From: Pseudomonas mendocina
GTDB taxonomy: Bacteria; Pseudomonadota; Gammaproteobacteria; Pseudomonadales; Pseudomonadaceae
Direction: 5' to 3'
DNA: 64,000 nucleotides
Assembly (NCBI GenBank): GCA_037482215.1
Contig: CP148074.1
Coordinates: forward strand, 4,154,001-4,218,000
The first letter of the stretch is position 1. Each line of letters begins with the position of its first letter. A program made the position numbers and the translations under genes. Of the stretch, positions 55,120 to 63,433 are shown piece by piece. A model generated the notes under the pieces. That model was given only the letters and a program-made list of their open reading frames with translations. It did not search any database and was not told the DNA's origin.

Positions 55120-56043
55120 TTACTCAGACCTGCGCCAAACCGCCTCGGTTTGATGGTGACACTCTTGCGCCTGCTGCATCAGCCACTCTTTGAAAACGCG
55201 CACTTTGTAATCGCTGTCAGCACCCGGTGCATGGGTGGTGCAGTAGCCACGAGCCGAGTCGAATGTATGGGGCACCGCCAGCACCAAGCGGCCGCTTTCC
55301 AACTCGTTTTGAAACAGGAACAACGGCACCAGCGCAAAGCCTAGGCCGGCCATTGCAGCCTCAGCCAGCAGCATCAGTTGATAGAAACGCGGCGCCACAC
55401 CCAGGTCAGGTGCAGGCAGTCCGTAATGCTCAAAATACTCCGCCCAAAACCCACTGCTGGGCGTGTGGGTCAGCAGCGGCCCTTGCAGCAAATCGTGCGG
55501 GCCATGCAGCTCGCGTGAGGCCTTCAGCCCCGGCGAACACACCACGCCCATCAGATTACCCACAGGCAGAAAATCACAAATTACGCCCGGCCAATTGCCG
55601 ACGCCGTATCGAACAGTCAGGTTGGCTTTATCCCCCGACTGCGCCATTTCCGCTTCACCCCCGAGAATGTGCACATCAATACGCGGGTACTGTTGCTGAA
55701 AAGACGGCAGCCGCGGCATGAGCCAGCGGATGGCAAAGCCTGAGTTAACCACCAGTTGCAGCGCTACATTAGCCTGCTCCTGATGCAGTTTACGGGTCGC
55801 ATCCTCAATCAGCTGAAGCGCCTGACTGACATCTTCGTAGTAAGACTGGCCTGCCTGAGTCAGTGTGATAAAGCGTCCGTTGCGGTTGAACAACTGGACG
55901 CCCAACTCCTGCTCCAGCGCCTGCACCATTCGGCTGACAGCACCTTGCGTCACATGCAGTTCCTGCGCTGCCACAGTAAAACTCTGAGCACGGGCAGCGG
56001 CTACAAAACTACGGATGGCATTGAGCGAAGGTAAACGGTGCAT
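55120..56043 (-). CDS. LysR-family transcriptional regulator, GcvA-like
   Basis: 307 residues. The N-terminal helix-turn-helix is LNAIRSFVAAARAQSFTVAA followed by ELHVTQGAVSRMVQALEQEL (about 8-48), of the GcvA/AmpR subgroup. The ligand domain follows (LQLVVNSGFAIRWLMPRLPSFQQ). It lies between the monooxygenase pair and the transporter/porin genes, and is the only regulator gene in the catabolic block, so it is the leading candidate controller. Whether it binds the GTGCAC motifs is unknown. Confidence 0.9.
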   Translation of the reverse strand: MHRLPSLNAIRSFVAAARAQSFTVAAQELHVTQGAVSRMVQALEQELGVQLFNRNGRFITLTQAGQSYYEDVSQALQLIEDATRKLHQEQANVALQLVVNSGFAIRWLMPRLPSFQQQYPRIDVHILGGEAEMAQSGDKANLTVRYGVGNWPGVICDFLPVGNLMGVVCSPGLKASRELHGPHDLLQGPLLTHTPSSGFWAEYFEHYGLPAPDLGVAPRFYQLMLLAEAAMAGLGFALVPLFLFQNELESGRLVLAVPHTFDSARGYCTTHAPGADSDYKVRVFKEWLMQQAQECHHQTEAVWRRSE

Positions 56044-56094
56044 TGAACTTAAATCCCACTACAAAACGGCAATTACTATACCGGCTAAACGCAC

Positions 56095-56124
56095 AAAAGC
56101 CCGCGTGGCAATGCCAAGCGGGCT
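56095..56124 (-). terminator. Terminator of the MFS transporter gene
   Basis: On the minus strand AGCCCGC and GCGGGCT arms flank a 13-base inner region that itself pairs (TGGCA/TGCCA), followed by TTTTG. It separates the transporter transcript from the LysR gene start at 56043. Confidence 0.75.
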
Positions 56125-56144
56125 CTTGTTCAACTTACTGAGTA

Positions 56145-57518
56145 TCAGGCCGGAGTGGCTTGAGCATCAGCGAGCTTCTTGTTGTGCGCATCGTTTTCAC
56201 GCTCCTGCTGCTCCAGCGCCGGGCGCAGGTGACGCAGGGAGTAACGCAGTACGAAGAACGCAACAATACTGGCCGAGGTGGTCACGATCATCAGCGACTT
56301 ACCGAGCGCTTGCTGATCACCGAACACGAAGTCAGTGAACGAAGCAACGATAGTCGGTGCCAGACCAGCAGCCACGGTAGCGGTCACAAACATGAAGATG
56401 GCTGTCGTTTGGCCACGCATGTTGTTCGGCATCAGCAGCTGGATGGTCGCAGCGATGTAGAGCAGGAAGGATACCAGCACCACATCAACCACTGCGTACA
56501 TCGCCATGAACCAGTATGGGTTGGTCATGCTGAAGGACAGGATTGCCAGCGGCGGAGTAATCGCCAACAGCCAAGTGTAGAAACGTACGTGAGCATCACG
56601 CACACCACGCTTGTACAGCCAGTCGATGATCACACCCTTAAACAGAATGCTCGACGCACTGATCACGTTAATGATGCCCATGATTGGCGCGTACTCTTTC
56701 GGCGTCCAACCAAACTCACGGGTGATGTAAGTCGGTACCCAGCTCACCAGACTTGCAGCCGCGACAGCCGCCATGGCGAAGCCGAACAGCAGGCTGATAA
56801 ACAGTGGCTTGTTCTGGCCCATGTACTTGAACACGTTGACACCGTCAGTCGCCGGTTTAACGTGGTTCTTACGCGCAGGCTCTTTAAAGGTGAAGGCCAG
56901 CAGCGCCAGCAGAATGCCAGGCACACCGATCAGCACCATCGCCAAACGCCAGGAGGTCAGCTCACCCACAATCGGCAATACCATGCCATCGTGCGAAGCC
57001 GAGTAGGCAATCACCCAGCCGCCAACAGCGAAGGCAAACGCGGTGCCGACTTTAGGACCCATGCCGAAAATCGACAGTGCGGTGGTCATGCGCTCTTTCG
57101 GGAATTTGTCGGCAATCAGCGAATAAGCCGCTGGTTGCAGAGCCGCTTCACCAGCGCCCACACCCATACGCGAGGCGAACAGGAACGGGAAGGTTTTCGA
57201 CAGGCCAGTCATGATGGTCGCAGCGGACCAGAACACGATGCCGCCGAAAATTACGCCACGACGGGAGAAACGATCCGTCATCCAGCCCAGCGGGTAACCG
57301 CACAGACCAAAGCAGATAGCGAATGCAGGGCCGAGCAGCAGACTGATCTGGAAGTCTGTTAAGCCGAGGTCTTTCTGGATTGGGATCACCAGCATGTTGA
57401 TGACCAGACGATCCAGAATCGAGATGACATAGAACAGCAGCAGTACGCCGACCATCCACCAGGGTTCAATACGCTGCCACCAGGACTGATGCAGCGGCGG
57501 AATTGGTTTGCCAGACAT
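56145..57518 (-). CDS. MFS transporter (Spinster-like/organic acid type), copy 1
   Basis: 457 residues with 12 predicted helices. Signature regions: FYVISILDRLVINMLVIPIQ in helix 1, the helix 2-3 loop GYPLGWMTDRFSRRGVIFGG (A-motif like), GAGEAALQPAAYSLIADKFP, and WVPTYITREFGWTPKEYAPIMG in the second half. It closely resembles the transporter at 62005 across its whole length. The family often imports aromatic or other organic acids in degradation clusters. Follows the porin gene on the same strand after 81 bases, so both may be cotranscribed, giving outer- and inner-membrane entry steps. Confidence 0.88.
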   Translation of the reverse strand: MSGKPIPPLHQSWWQRIEPWWMVGVLLLFYVISILDRLVINMLVIPIQKDLGLTDFQISLLLGPAFAICFGLCGYPLGWMTDRFSRRGVIFGGIVFWSAATIMTGLSKTFPFLFASRMGVGAGEAALQPAAYSLIADKFPKERMTTALSIFGMGPKVGTAFAFAVGGWVIAYSASHDGMVLPIVGELTSWRLAMVLIGVPGILLALLAFTFKEPARKNHVKPATDGVNVFKYMGQNKPLFISLLFGFAMAAVAAASLVSWVPTYITREFGWTPKEYAPIMGIINVISASSILFKGVIIDWLYKRGVRDAHVRFYTWLLAITPPLAILSFSMTNPYWFMAMYAVVDVVLVSFLLYIAATIQLLMPNNMRGQTTAIFMFVTATVAAGLAPTIVASFTDFVFGDQQALGKSLMIVTTSASIVAFFVLRYSLRHLRPALEQQERENDAHNKKLADAQATPA

Positions 57519-57562
57519 ACGAATACTCCGTAGTTATTTTTATCAGGCGGTATTACCCGCAA

Positions 57563-57584
57563 CAGGTGCACGGGTGTGCACCTG
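57563..57584. promoter_or_regulatory. GTGCAC-type palindrome between porin and MFS genes
   Basis: CAGGTGCAC and GTGCACCTG are perfect nine-base arms around GGGT. It contains GTGCAC twice, spaced like the sites at 59154 and 61815 but one base wider. It could be an operator for the transporter or, as RNA, a hairpin between porin and transporter. Confidence 0.5.
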
Positions 57585-57599
57585 CGCAGCACAGGCGAA

Positions 57600-59021
57600 T
57601 TACTTGAGCGGAATGACGTACTCGGTGGTCAGGCGTGTTTCAGTCATGTCACGTGCGCCTGGGAACTCGGTTTTCAGCGCACCGCGATCCAAGCGGAAGA
57701 ACAGGCCTTTAAGTGCACTTTCCTGAACGGCATAGGTCATGGAAACGATCTGTACCTGCTCTTTCTTCGGACCAGCAGCCGACAGGGCATTGCTGCCTTT
57801 GAGGTAGATCCAGTTGAAGTTCAGACCTGGAACGCCCAGTGCAGTGAAGTCATAGCCGTAGCGAACCTGCCAGGTGCGCTCACCGGCACGGGCAAATTTG
57901 TTGACCTGAATGTCACTGGTGATCGGCGCGATAGAGCCGTCGCCTTGGTTCGGCCAAACGAAGTCGCTGTCGCCTTCACTGTGTTGGTAACCGGCACCGA
58001 AGGTGTGCGCACCGTACTTGTAGCTGAACAGGGCGCTGGTCAGTTGGTTGTCCACTTCACCCAGGGTTACGTCGTTGGCGTAGAAACCGCTGACCAGGTA
58101 GCCTTCCATCTGCCCGTCGAAGCTGCGGTTTTTGCCATGGCCCGAGCTGTCGTAGTGACGGAAGTCACCGGTCAGAACACCATCACCCACCTTCCAAGAG
58201 GTCAGCGCACCAATCATGTGCTGGGAGTAGAAGTCATCCATCTGCGCGTAGTAGTAGCGCAGGGTCAGGCTCGGATCGACGACGTAGTCACTGCCGAAGA
58301 ACCAAAATTTGTTGCTGTCCTGCGGCGTGCCTGGAATTTGCGCGCCGTATTTAGCTACGTTAGCTGGCGAGCGGTAGCCATTACGCCCCGTGTTGGCGGC
58401 GTTAATGCTCATCGAAATGCCGTCGCTGGAAGCACGGCCTTTAGACTTCTCGAACATACCGGCAACGATGGTCAGGTCATCAATCTCACGCGACGTGATC
58501 ATGGTGCCTTCAAACAGTTGCGGAGCAATACTGCCGGTCGATGCCTGGACGATCGGCATACGCGGCTGATGTGCACCGTATACGATTTCGGTTTTGGAGA
58601 AGCGAATCTTGGGATTCACGTAAGCCCAGGAAAAGTCATCTACCGAGCTGTTATCAGTCTCGCGCGGGAACAAAATAGCCGGCTGACGTGACGAGTTCGG
58701 ATCACCCGCCTTACCACCCGAATCCAGCTTGAGGCCGTAGAACGCGGTCAGATCGGCGCCAAAGCCAACGGTGCCCTCGGTATAACCGGAACGCGCGTTA
58801 AGCATGAAACCCTGACCCCACTCAGTCAGACGAGAGCCGCCGGAACCGTGGCCGGAGCGGAAATCGTTATCGTAGTAGAGGTTGCGCAGACGCAGAGAGA
58901 CCTGAGAGTCATCCAGAAAACCGGAAGCGAGTACAGGCTGAGCGAAGGATGTGCAGACAATGGCGGTAACGGCACACGAAAGGAGTGAAGCGTTTCCCAG
59001 GGACTTCTTAGTGCAGGACAT
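57600..59021 (-). CDS. OprD-family outer-membrane porin
   Basis: 473 residues from ATG 59021 with AAGAGA upstream; a longer frame to 59093 spoils the signal peptide. Signal region SLGNASLLSCAVTAIVCTSFAQPVLASG (about 7-34). The mature part begins FLDDSQVSLRLRNLYYDNDF and ends TRLTTEYVIPLK, both typical of OprD/OpdK substrate-specific channels, which take up carboxylates or basic amino acids. Long aromatic-rich beta strands alternate throughout. Its place in the cluster suggests it admits the pathway substrate. Start of a unit with the MFS gene. Confidence 0.92.
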   Translation of the reverse strand: MSCTKKSLGNASLLSCAVTAIVCTSFAQPVLASGFLDDSQVSLRLRNLYYDNDFRSGHGSGGSRLTEWGQGFMLNARSGYTEGTVGFGADLTAFYGLKLDSGGKAGDPNSSRQPAILFPRETDNSSVDDFSWAYVNPKIRFSKTEIVYGAHQPRMPIVQASTGSIAPQLFEGTMITSREIDDLTIVAGMFEKSKGRASSDGISMSINAANTGRNGYRSPANVAKYGAQIPGTPQDSNKFWFFGSDYVVDPSLTLRYYYAQMDDFYSQHMIGALTSWKVGDGVLTGDFRHYDSSGHGKNRSFDGQMEGYLVSGFYANDVTLGEVDNQLTSALFSYKYGAHTFGAGYQHSEGDSDFVWPNQGDGSIAPITSDIQVNKFARAGERTWQVRYGYDFTALGVPGLNFNWIYLKGSNALSAAGPKKEQVQIVSMTYAVQESALKGLFFRLDRGALKTEFPGARDMTETRLTTEYVIPLK

Positions 59022-59087
59022 AGTATTTCTCTTATTCTTTTTAATATGCCTCGGTGGGCAATCCTCCCTGTGTCTACGATCAATCCT

Positions 59088-59126
59088 TTGCACCGAGCTT
59101 GGGCATCAGTATCAAAATCGGTGCAA
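59088..59126. promoter_or_regulatory. Inverted TTGCACCGA/TCGGTGCAA pair upstream of the porin gene
   Basis: Perfect nine-base arms with 21 bases between them, 30 bases centre to centre (about three helical turns). They lie 67-105 bases upstream of the porin ATG and share the TGCAC core with the other sites. Confidence 0.45.
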
Positions 59127-59153
59127 TTTCATTCAATTGAAACTTGAATTGGA

Positions 59154-59168
59154 GTGCACTTAGTGCAC
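59154..59168. promoter_or_regulatory. GTGCAC-TTA-GTGCAC operator candidate
   Basis: Two copies of the self-complementary hexamer GTGCAC separated by three bases. The same arrangement occurs at 61815-61829 in the other divergent control region of this cluster. Confidence 0.5.
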
Positions 59169-59435
59169 ACCAAATAAAGATTTGATCCCCCCAAACGAAT
59201 CGAACTGCTATCAATACGCTCCTGACAGTTTGATCTGCAGATGAGAACGCTAAGGCGGCAATCTTCAGCGTTGAACCGTGCCCGGCGTGGAGGCTAGCCA
59301 AAAGCAATCAACACGTCTACAGCGCATAATACGGCAGATCAGACTGATGGCAAAAAAACATCACAGCACTCGACAGCCACCTAAACAGGCTGTCGTTTAG
59401 CCTGGATTGCACCGATCGAGTAAGCACGATGGGTG

Positions 59436-59473
59436 TAACTGATTACAGTTATCAGCACGCACCAAAAAGGTGC
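59436..59473. promoter_or_regulatory. Two adjacent inverted repeats upstream of the VOC gene
   Basis: TAACTG-ATTA-CAGTTA (59436-59451) and GCACC-AAAAA-GGTGC (59459-59473) are both perfect and lie about 85-125 bases before the VOC start. The second shares the GGTGC half-site with the cluster motif. Confidence 0.4.
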
Positions 59474-59559
59474 ATGCGATGAAAAGTATCGGGCGTTGCG
59501 TGCACAGCAAACGCCTAAAACAGGTAAACCTGCTAACTCATAACAAGAGGTTATTGACC

Positions 59560-60120
59560 ATGGCACTTCCTCAAGGCCGCTTCCGCCACATTGGCGTCCC
59601 TGCTTTCGATCCGGATGCACTGGGCCAGTTCTACTCCCGCTGGTTTGGCTTCGTGGTATCTGACACCGGTAATGGCCGTGGTGATGGTGCTCGCGTGGTA
59701 TTCATGACTGGCGATCCGGAAGAGCATCACCAGATTGCATTCGCCAACCTGCGCCGCGAAGGCCACCCTGGCATGCAGCAAATCTCCTTCGTCTACGACA
59801 CCCTCGAAGACCTCAAGAAAATGGCAGTGGAATTCCACAAGGCCGGCGTACCGATCCTGCAGCAGAAAGATCACGGCAACACCTGGAGCATCTACGTCAG
59901 TGACCCGGAAGGTAACCGCATCGAGTGCTACACACCGTCCCCGTGGTACGTGACCCAACCAACTTGGTGGGACATCGACCTGGTTAACGAATCCATTGAA
60001 GAAATTTATGCCCGCACTGAAGCCAAAGCCAAAGAATCACCTGGCTTCTGCTCCCGTGAAGAGTGGCAAGAGCGCATCCGCGCTGGCGTGAAGGCGAACC
60101 TGGAAGCCTTCGAAAGCTGA
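59560..60120 (+). CDS. VOC-family protein, possible extradiol-type dioxygenase or isomerase
   Basis: 186 residues from ATG 59560 with AAGAGG nine bases upstream. Two beta-alpha-beta modules: GRFRHIGVPAFDPDALGQFY at the start and GMQQISFVYDTLEDLKKMAV in the middle. Candidate metal ligands: H10 (FRHIGV), H56 or H57 (EEHHQIAF) and E122 (GNRIECYTPSPWY), with Q74 where a fourth ligand often sits. This resembles single-subunit ring-cleavage dioxygenases but could also be an isomerase or lyase. Placed between porin and MmgE/PrpD genes, a role after ring hydroxylation is plausible. Monocistronic with a strong terminator. Confidence 0.78.
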   Translation: MALPQGRFRHIGVPAFDPDALGQFYSRWFGFVVSDTGNGRGDGARVVFMTGDPEEHHQIAFANLRREGHPGMQQISFVYDTLEDLKKMAVEFHKAGVPILQQKDHGNTWSIYVSDPEGNRIECYTPSPWYVTQPTWWDIDLVNESIEEIYARTEAKAKESPGFCSREEWQERIRAGVKANLEAFES

Positions 60121-60134
60121 GTTTGAAGCTGCAC

Positions 60135-60171
60135 AAAAAGCCCCACTCCGGCAACGAAGTGGGGCTTTTTT
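60135..60171 (+). terminator. Intrinsic terminator of the VOC gene
   Basis: AAAAAGCCCCACT and AGTGGGGCTTTTTT stem, 15 bases after the stop, with T and A tracts on both sides. Confidence 0.9.
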
Positions 60172-60255
60172 ATCGCTGCTTGCAGGCAGGATTAAGAGAC
60201 GCGTTTGTCCATGACAATAGAGCGCCTCACCTCTACTCTGCACAGCATTGATAGC

Positions 60256-60284
60256 GGGCGCCGACACCGTCGGCGCCCTTTTTT
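60256..60284 (+). terminator. Second terminator-like hairpin before the MmgE/PrpD gene end
   Basis: GGGCGCCGAC and GTCGGCGCCC arms with an ACC loop, followed by six T residues on the plus strand. It lies directly next to the stop of the minus-strand MmgE/PrpD gene, whose own mRNA would form the stem without a U tract. Confidence 0.8.
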
Positions 60285-60286
60285 GA

Positions 60287-61657
60287 TCAGCAAAGGTTGC
60301 TGGCAATAGCCTGCACGTCAGCCTGATTTTCCAGATCCATCAGGGCGGCTAGCGCACGTTCGGCACGGTCTTTATCCACAGTTCCAGCGAAATCAATATT
60401 GCGCCAGAACTTCTCGATCACCTGTGCTTCACCTACTGGGTTTTCAGCCCAACCCAGCGGCAACTGGTTACGTTCAGCACGCAACACACGACCATCTTTC
60501 AAGTGCACAGCCAGACGGGTCAGGTGGTTAGTCAGATCCGTTGCAGGCAGCATTTTGACCTTCTCAGTCAGCGCCATCACGTCTGGCTTGTAAGCATGCT
60601 TATGGGTGTAGTGAGCTATTTCCACACTGCGATTGACCATCACGTTGGCCACCGCATACGGGATGCTGAACAGCGAGCGCGCTTGAGTGTCGTTTTCAGT
60701 CATGGTCTGGTTAAGGAAGTGCACCAGACGATGCGGCGGCACATCCATGGTGATCTGCTCGATGTCTTCAACGGCGAACTGGTGTTCACGCACGATATCC
60801 AGCGCACACTCGATTGGGTTGTGGTTGCCGTAGCAGGACGGATGAATTTTGTGCATGCCCTTGGCGTAATAGGTCTTACCCAAATCCACAACCAGATGCT
60901 CAGGGTTGTAGTTGACCGAGAACAGGTTGTAGTAGCCCAGCGGGCTGGTCAGGGCATCTTTCACACCGCCGAATCCGGCCTGGCTCAGTTGCACCGCAGT
61001 CACGGCGTTATAAGCAGCCAGCGCACCGGGCAACTTGAACGTGTCAGCGCCATCCCACAGAGATTGGTAAGAACCCGACATCATGTGCAGGAGAATGCCG
61101 TAAGCATTGATGATGGCGGCCTGATCCAGCTTCATCAGACGCGCCACGACAGCCAGCGCACCGAAGGCGTTGGCCGTACCACAGACTTCAAAACACTTAT
61201 CGAAGTTGAACTCTTCCGAAACAGCCAGGCGTGCACCGATATCGCCCCCCAATACCACGGCGACAATCAACTCCTTGCCATCAGCATTGAGGAACTCAGC
61301 AACTGACAAAGCCGTTGGGTCAGTGGTGCTGCACACGTGCCCAACCATCTTGCCGCGGTTGATACCTTCCGGTGATGGCCCGCAAACCTCGAAATCGAAT
61401 GAGCGCCCAGTCAGGCAGTTCATCAGTGCAGCTTGTGCCAAAGGCAATTTTTCACCGTAGCCCAGTACGGTGGCCTGGCCAGTACCACCCCAGCTGCGGT
61501 ACAGGTTCATGAAGGCATCGTTGCTCGGCGCCTGATAACCGCCGACCGAGCAGCTCAAAGCATCAATCAAACGCAACTTCGCTGCGTGCACAACATCCTG
61601 CGGGAGTTGCTCGTATTGGGTGTCTGTAATGTGCTGAGCGATCTGCTGCAAAAACAT
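60287..61657 (-). CDS. MmgE/PrpD-family protein
   Basis: 456 residues. The family includes 2-methylcitrate dehydratase, cis-aconitate decarboxylase and iminodisuccinate epimerase. Visible features: the helical domain with LRLIDALSCSVGGYQAPSND and FDFEVCGPSPEGINRGKMVGHVCSTTDPTALSVAEF, the active-site region KGMHKIHPSCYGNHNPIECALDI, and a C-terminal lobe (LSFxIPYAVANVMVNRSVEIA pattern). HPS/H residues common to these enzymes are kept. It is not in a methylcitrate (prpBC) operon, so a different substrate, perhaps a tricarboxylic ring-cleavage product, is likely. Divergent from MFS copy 2. Confidence 0.85.
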   Translation of the reverse strand: MFLQQIAQHITDTQYEQLPQDVVHAAKLRLIDALSCSVGGYQAPSNDAFMNLYRSWGGTGQATVLGYGEKLPLAQAALMNCLTGRSFDFEVCGPSPEGINRGKMVGHVCSTTDPTALSVAEFLNADGKELIVAVVLGGDIGARLAVSEEFNFDKCFEVCGTANAFGALAVVARLMKLDQAAIINAYGILLHMMSGSYQSLWDGADTFKLPGALAAYNAVTAVQLSQAGFGGVKDALTSPLGYYNLFSVNYNPEHLVVDLGKTYYAKGMHKIHPSCYGNHNPIECALDIVREHQFAVEDIEQITMDVPPHRLVHFLNQTMTENDTQARSLFSIPYAVANVMVNRSVEIAHYTHKHAYKPDVMALTEKVKMLPATDLTNHLTRLAVHLKDGRVLRAERNQLPLGWAENPVGEAQVIEKFWRNIDFAGTVDKDRAERALAALMDLENQADVQAIASNLC

Positions 61658-62004
61658 GGGGCCGCCTTACCAATCTTATTGTCGAAAAATATCGGGCTCC
61701 ATGGGGGCAACGCCTGCATGCCTATTCACCCTGCCAGCTGCCTGCCCACACAAAGCCCAGTGCACCAACTCTAGCGATGCGTTTTAGCGCACAGCAACAA
61801 ATGCCTAGCAAGCTGTGCACCTTGTGCACGGATGACTATTTTTCCGTACCTCCCAGAAAAACTCATGACTAGTATTCCACTCCCATCCCGACCTGGTGCA
61901 GACACTGCCAGTTACGCACTGAAACGGTGCACTAACGGGATGATTTCGGCGTGCGGACCTCTCTGGCCAACACCCCACCAATACAACTAAAAAAACGGTG
62001 ATGT
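61658..62004. other. Divergent control region between MmgE/PrpD and MFS copy 2
   Basis: 347 bases without a gene. It holds the GTGCAC pair at 61815-61829 plus single related words (AGTGCACCAA near 61760, CGGTGCACTAAC near 61930). I see no clear sigma-70 boxes. Confidence 0.45.
61815..61829. promoter_or_regulatory. GTGCAC-CTT-GTGCAC operator candidate
   Basis: Same hexamer pair and spacing as at 59154-59168. It lies about 160 bases upstream of the MmgE/PrpD start and 175 bases upstream of the MFS start. Confidence 0.5.
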
Positions 62005-63420
62005 ATGCATAACAAAGACAGATCGCTGGCGAGCATCTGGGACAACATTGAGCCATGGTGGATGGTTCTGGTCCTGCTGATGTTCTATGTAATGTCAATT
62101 CTCGACCGTCTGGCCCTCAACATGCTGGTGGTGCCCATCCAGAAGGAAATGGGCTTCACTGACGTACAGATGAGTTTGATCATTGGCCCCGCATTCGCTA
62201 TTGCGCACGGGCTTTTCGCGTTTCCGCTGGGCTGGGCCTGCGACCGTCTCTCACGCCGTAAAGTGCTGTTCGGCGGCTTCGCAGTGTGGTCCGCAGCGAC
62301 CGTTTGTGCAGGTCTGTCGAAGACCTTCCCATCGCTGTTTGCCAGCCGTGTAGTCGTCGGTGCAGCAGAAGCATCGCTGATGCCTGCGGCCTACTCGATG
62401 ATTGCCGACCGCGTGCCGCGCCACCGTATGACGACTGCCATGTCGATCTTCGGCATGGGCCCAAAACTCGGTAACGCATTCGCATTTGGCGTAGGCGGCT
62501 GGGTCATTGCCTACACCGCCAGCGTAGGCACCATGGCCTTCCCTGTGGTCGGTGAAATGAGTGCTTGGCGCTCAGCGCTGATCCTGCTTGGTGCACCTGG
62601 TGTACTGCTTGCCCTTTTGGTCTTTACTTTCCGTGAGCCGATCCGTCGCGGCATGAACGGCCTGACAGAACGCGCCAAATCGGTGACAGAACAGGTTGGT
62701 GAGATCAACTTCAAGGACTACATCAAGCAGCGTAAATTGCTGTACGGATTGCTCCTGCTGGGCTTCTCCTGCACCACCGTAGCGGCACTGGCTTCTCTGT
62801 CCTGGGTTCCGACTTACATCACCCGTCACTTCGGCCTGACGCCGAAAGAGTACGCGCCGGCCCTGAGTATCCTGTACGCAGTAGGTGCCTGCACCATGCT
62901 GCTCAAAGGCATCATCATTGACTGGATGTACAAGCGCGGCTACCAAGATGCCCACATCCGCTTCTACGCCTTCATCCTGGTACTGGCTCTGCCTGCTATC
63001 GGCATTGCATTCACCACGGATGACTTCAAGGTGTTCGTGATTGCCTATGCAGCACTGGACGTGATCCTGCTGAACTCCGTGTTCTACGTCAGCGCCACCA
63101 TCCAACTGATGGCCCCGACTCACCTACGTGGTCGCGTCATGGGTATGTTCATTCTGGTGGTAGGTACCCTGGCACCGACCCTGTCGCCGCCACTGGTTGC
63201 GTACATCACCGAGCACGTGTTCGAGGACCAAGCCAAACTGGGCTACTCCCTGATCAGCGTCTCGGCCACCAGCGTGATCCTGGCCATCATTGTTCTGGGC
63301 ATCAGCCTGCGCTACCTGCGTCCTGAGCTGCAGCGCGTCTCCGATGAGAACGAAGCCAAGCGCAAAGAAGCAGAAGCTGCTGAAGCCGCAGAGGCGAATG
63401 CCAAACCTGCGACAGCCTAA
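62005..63420 (+). CDS. MFS transporter (Spinster-like/organic acid type), copy 2
   Basis: 471 residues with 12 helices. It is a full-length paralogue of the transporter at 56145: MSILDRLALNMLVVPIQKEM, FPLGWACDRLSRRKVLFGGF, EASLMPAAYSMIADRVP and WVPTYITRHFGLTPKEYAPAL correspond segment by segment. The central loop differs (RRGMNGLTERAKSVTEQVGE here), as does a long alanine/glutamate-rich C-terminal tail (KRKEAEAAEAAEANAKPATA). GGTGATG precedes the ATG. Divergent from the MmgE/PrpD gene through a region with the shared motif, so probably a member of the same regulon with a related substrate. Confidence 0.88.
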   Translation: MHNKDRSLASIWDNIEPWWMVLVLLMFYVMSILDRLALNMLVVPIQKEMGFTDVQMSLIIGPAFAIAHGLFAFPLGWACDRLSRRKVLFGGFAVWSAATVCAGLSKTFPSLFASRVVVGAAEASLMPAAYSMIADRVPRHRMTTAMSIFGMGPKLGNAFAFGVGGWVIAYTASVGTMAFPVVGEMSAWRSALILLGAPGVLLALLVFTFREPIRRGMNGLTERAKSVTEQVGEINFKDYIKQRKLLYGLLLLGFSCTTVAALASLSWVPTYITRHFGLTPKEYAPALSILYAVGACTMLLKGIIIDWMYKRGYQDAHIRFYAFILVLALPAIGIAFTTDDFKVFVIAYAALDVILLNSVFYVSATIQLMAPTHLRGRVMGMFILVVGTLAPTLSPPLVAYITEHVFEDQAKLGYSLISVSATSVILAIIVLGISLRYLRPELQRVSDENEAKRKEAEAAEAAEANAKPATA

Positions 63421-63433
63421 TCAGGCAACGTGA

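Larger units (their letters stand above)
59022..59559. other. Long divergent control region between the porin and VOC genes
   Basis: 538 bases, AT-richer than the flanks, with no supported gene (an open frame from 59470 only extends the VOC gene). It holds several candidate operators: TTGCACCGA (59088-59096) facing TCGGTGCAA (59118-59126), the GTGCAC pair at 59154, a GACAGCC-type hairpin at 59371-59395, TAACTG-ATTA-CAGTTA (59436-59451) and GCACCAAAAAGGTGC (59459-59473). This density points to complex control of the two divergent genes. Confidence 0.5.

Noticed and set aside
56160..57362. 400-codon open frame antisense to the MFS gene
   Set aside because: Charged, low-complexity translation typical of the reverse strand of a membrane protein gene.
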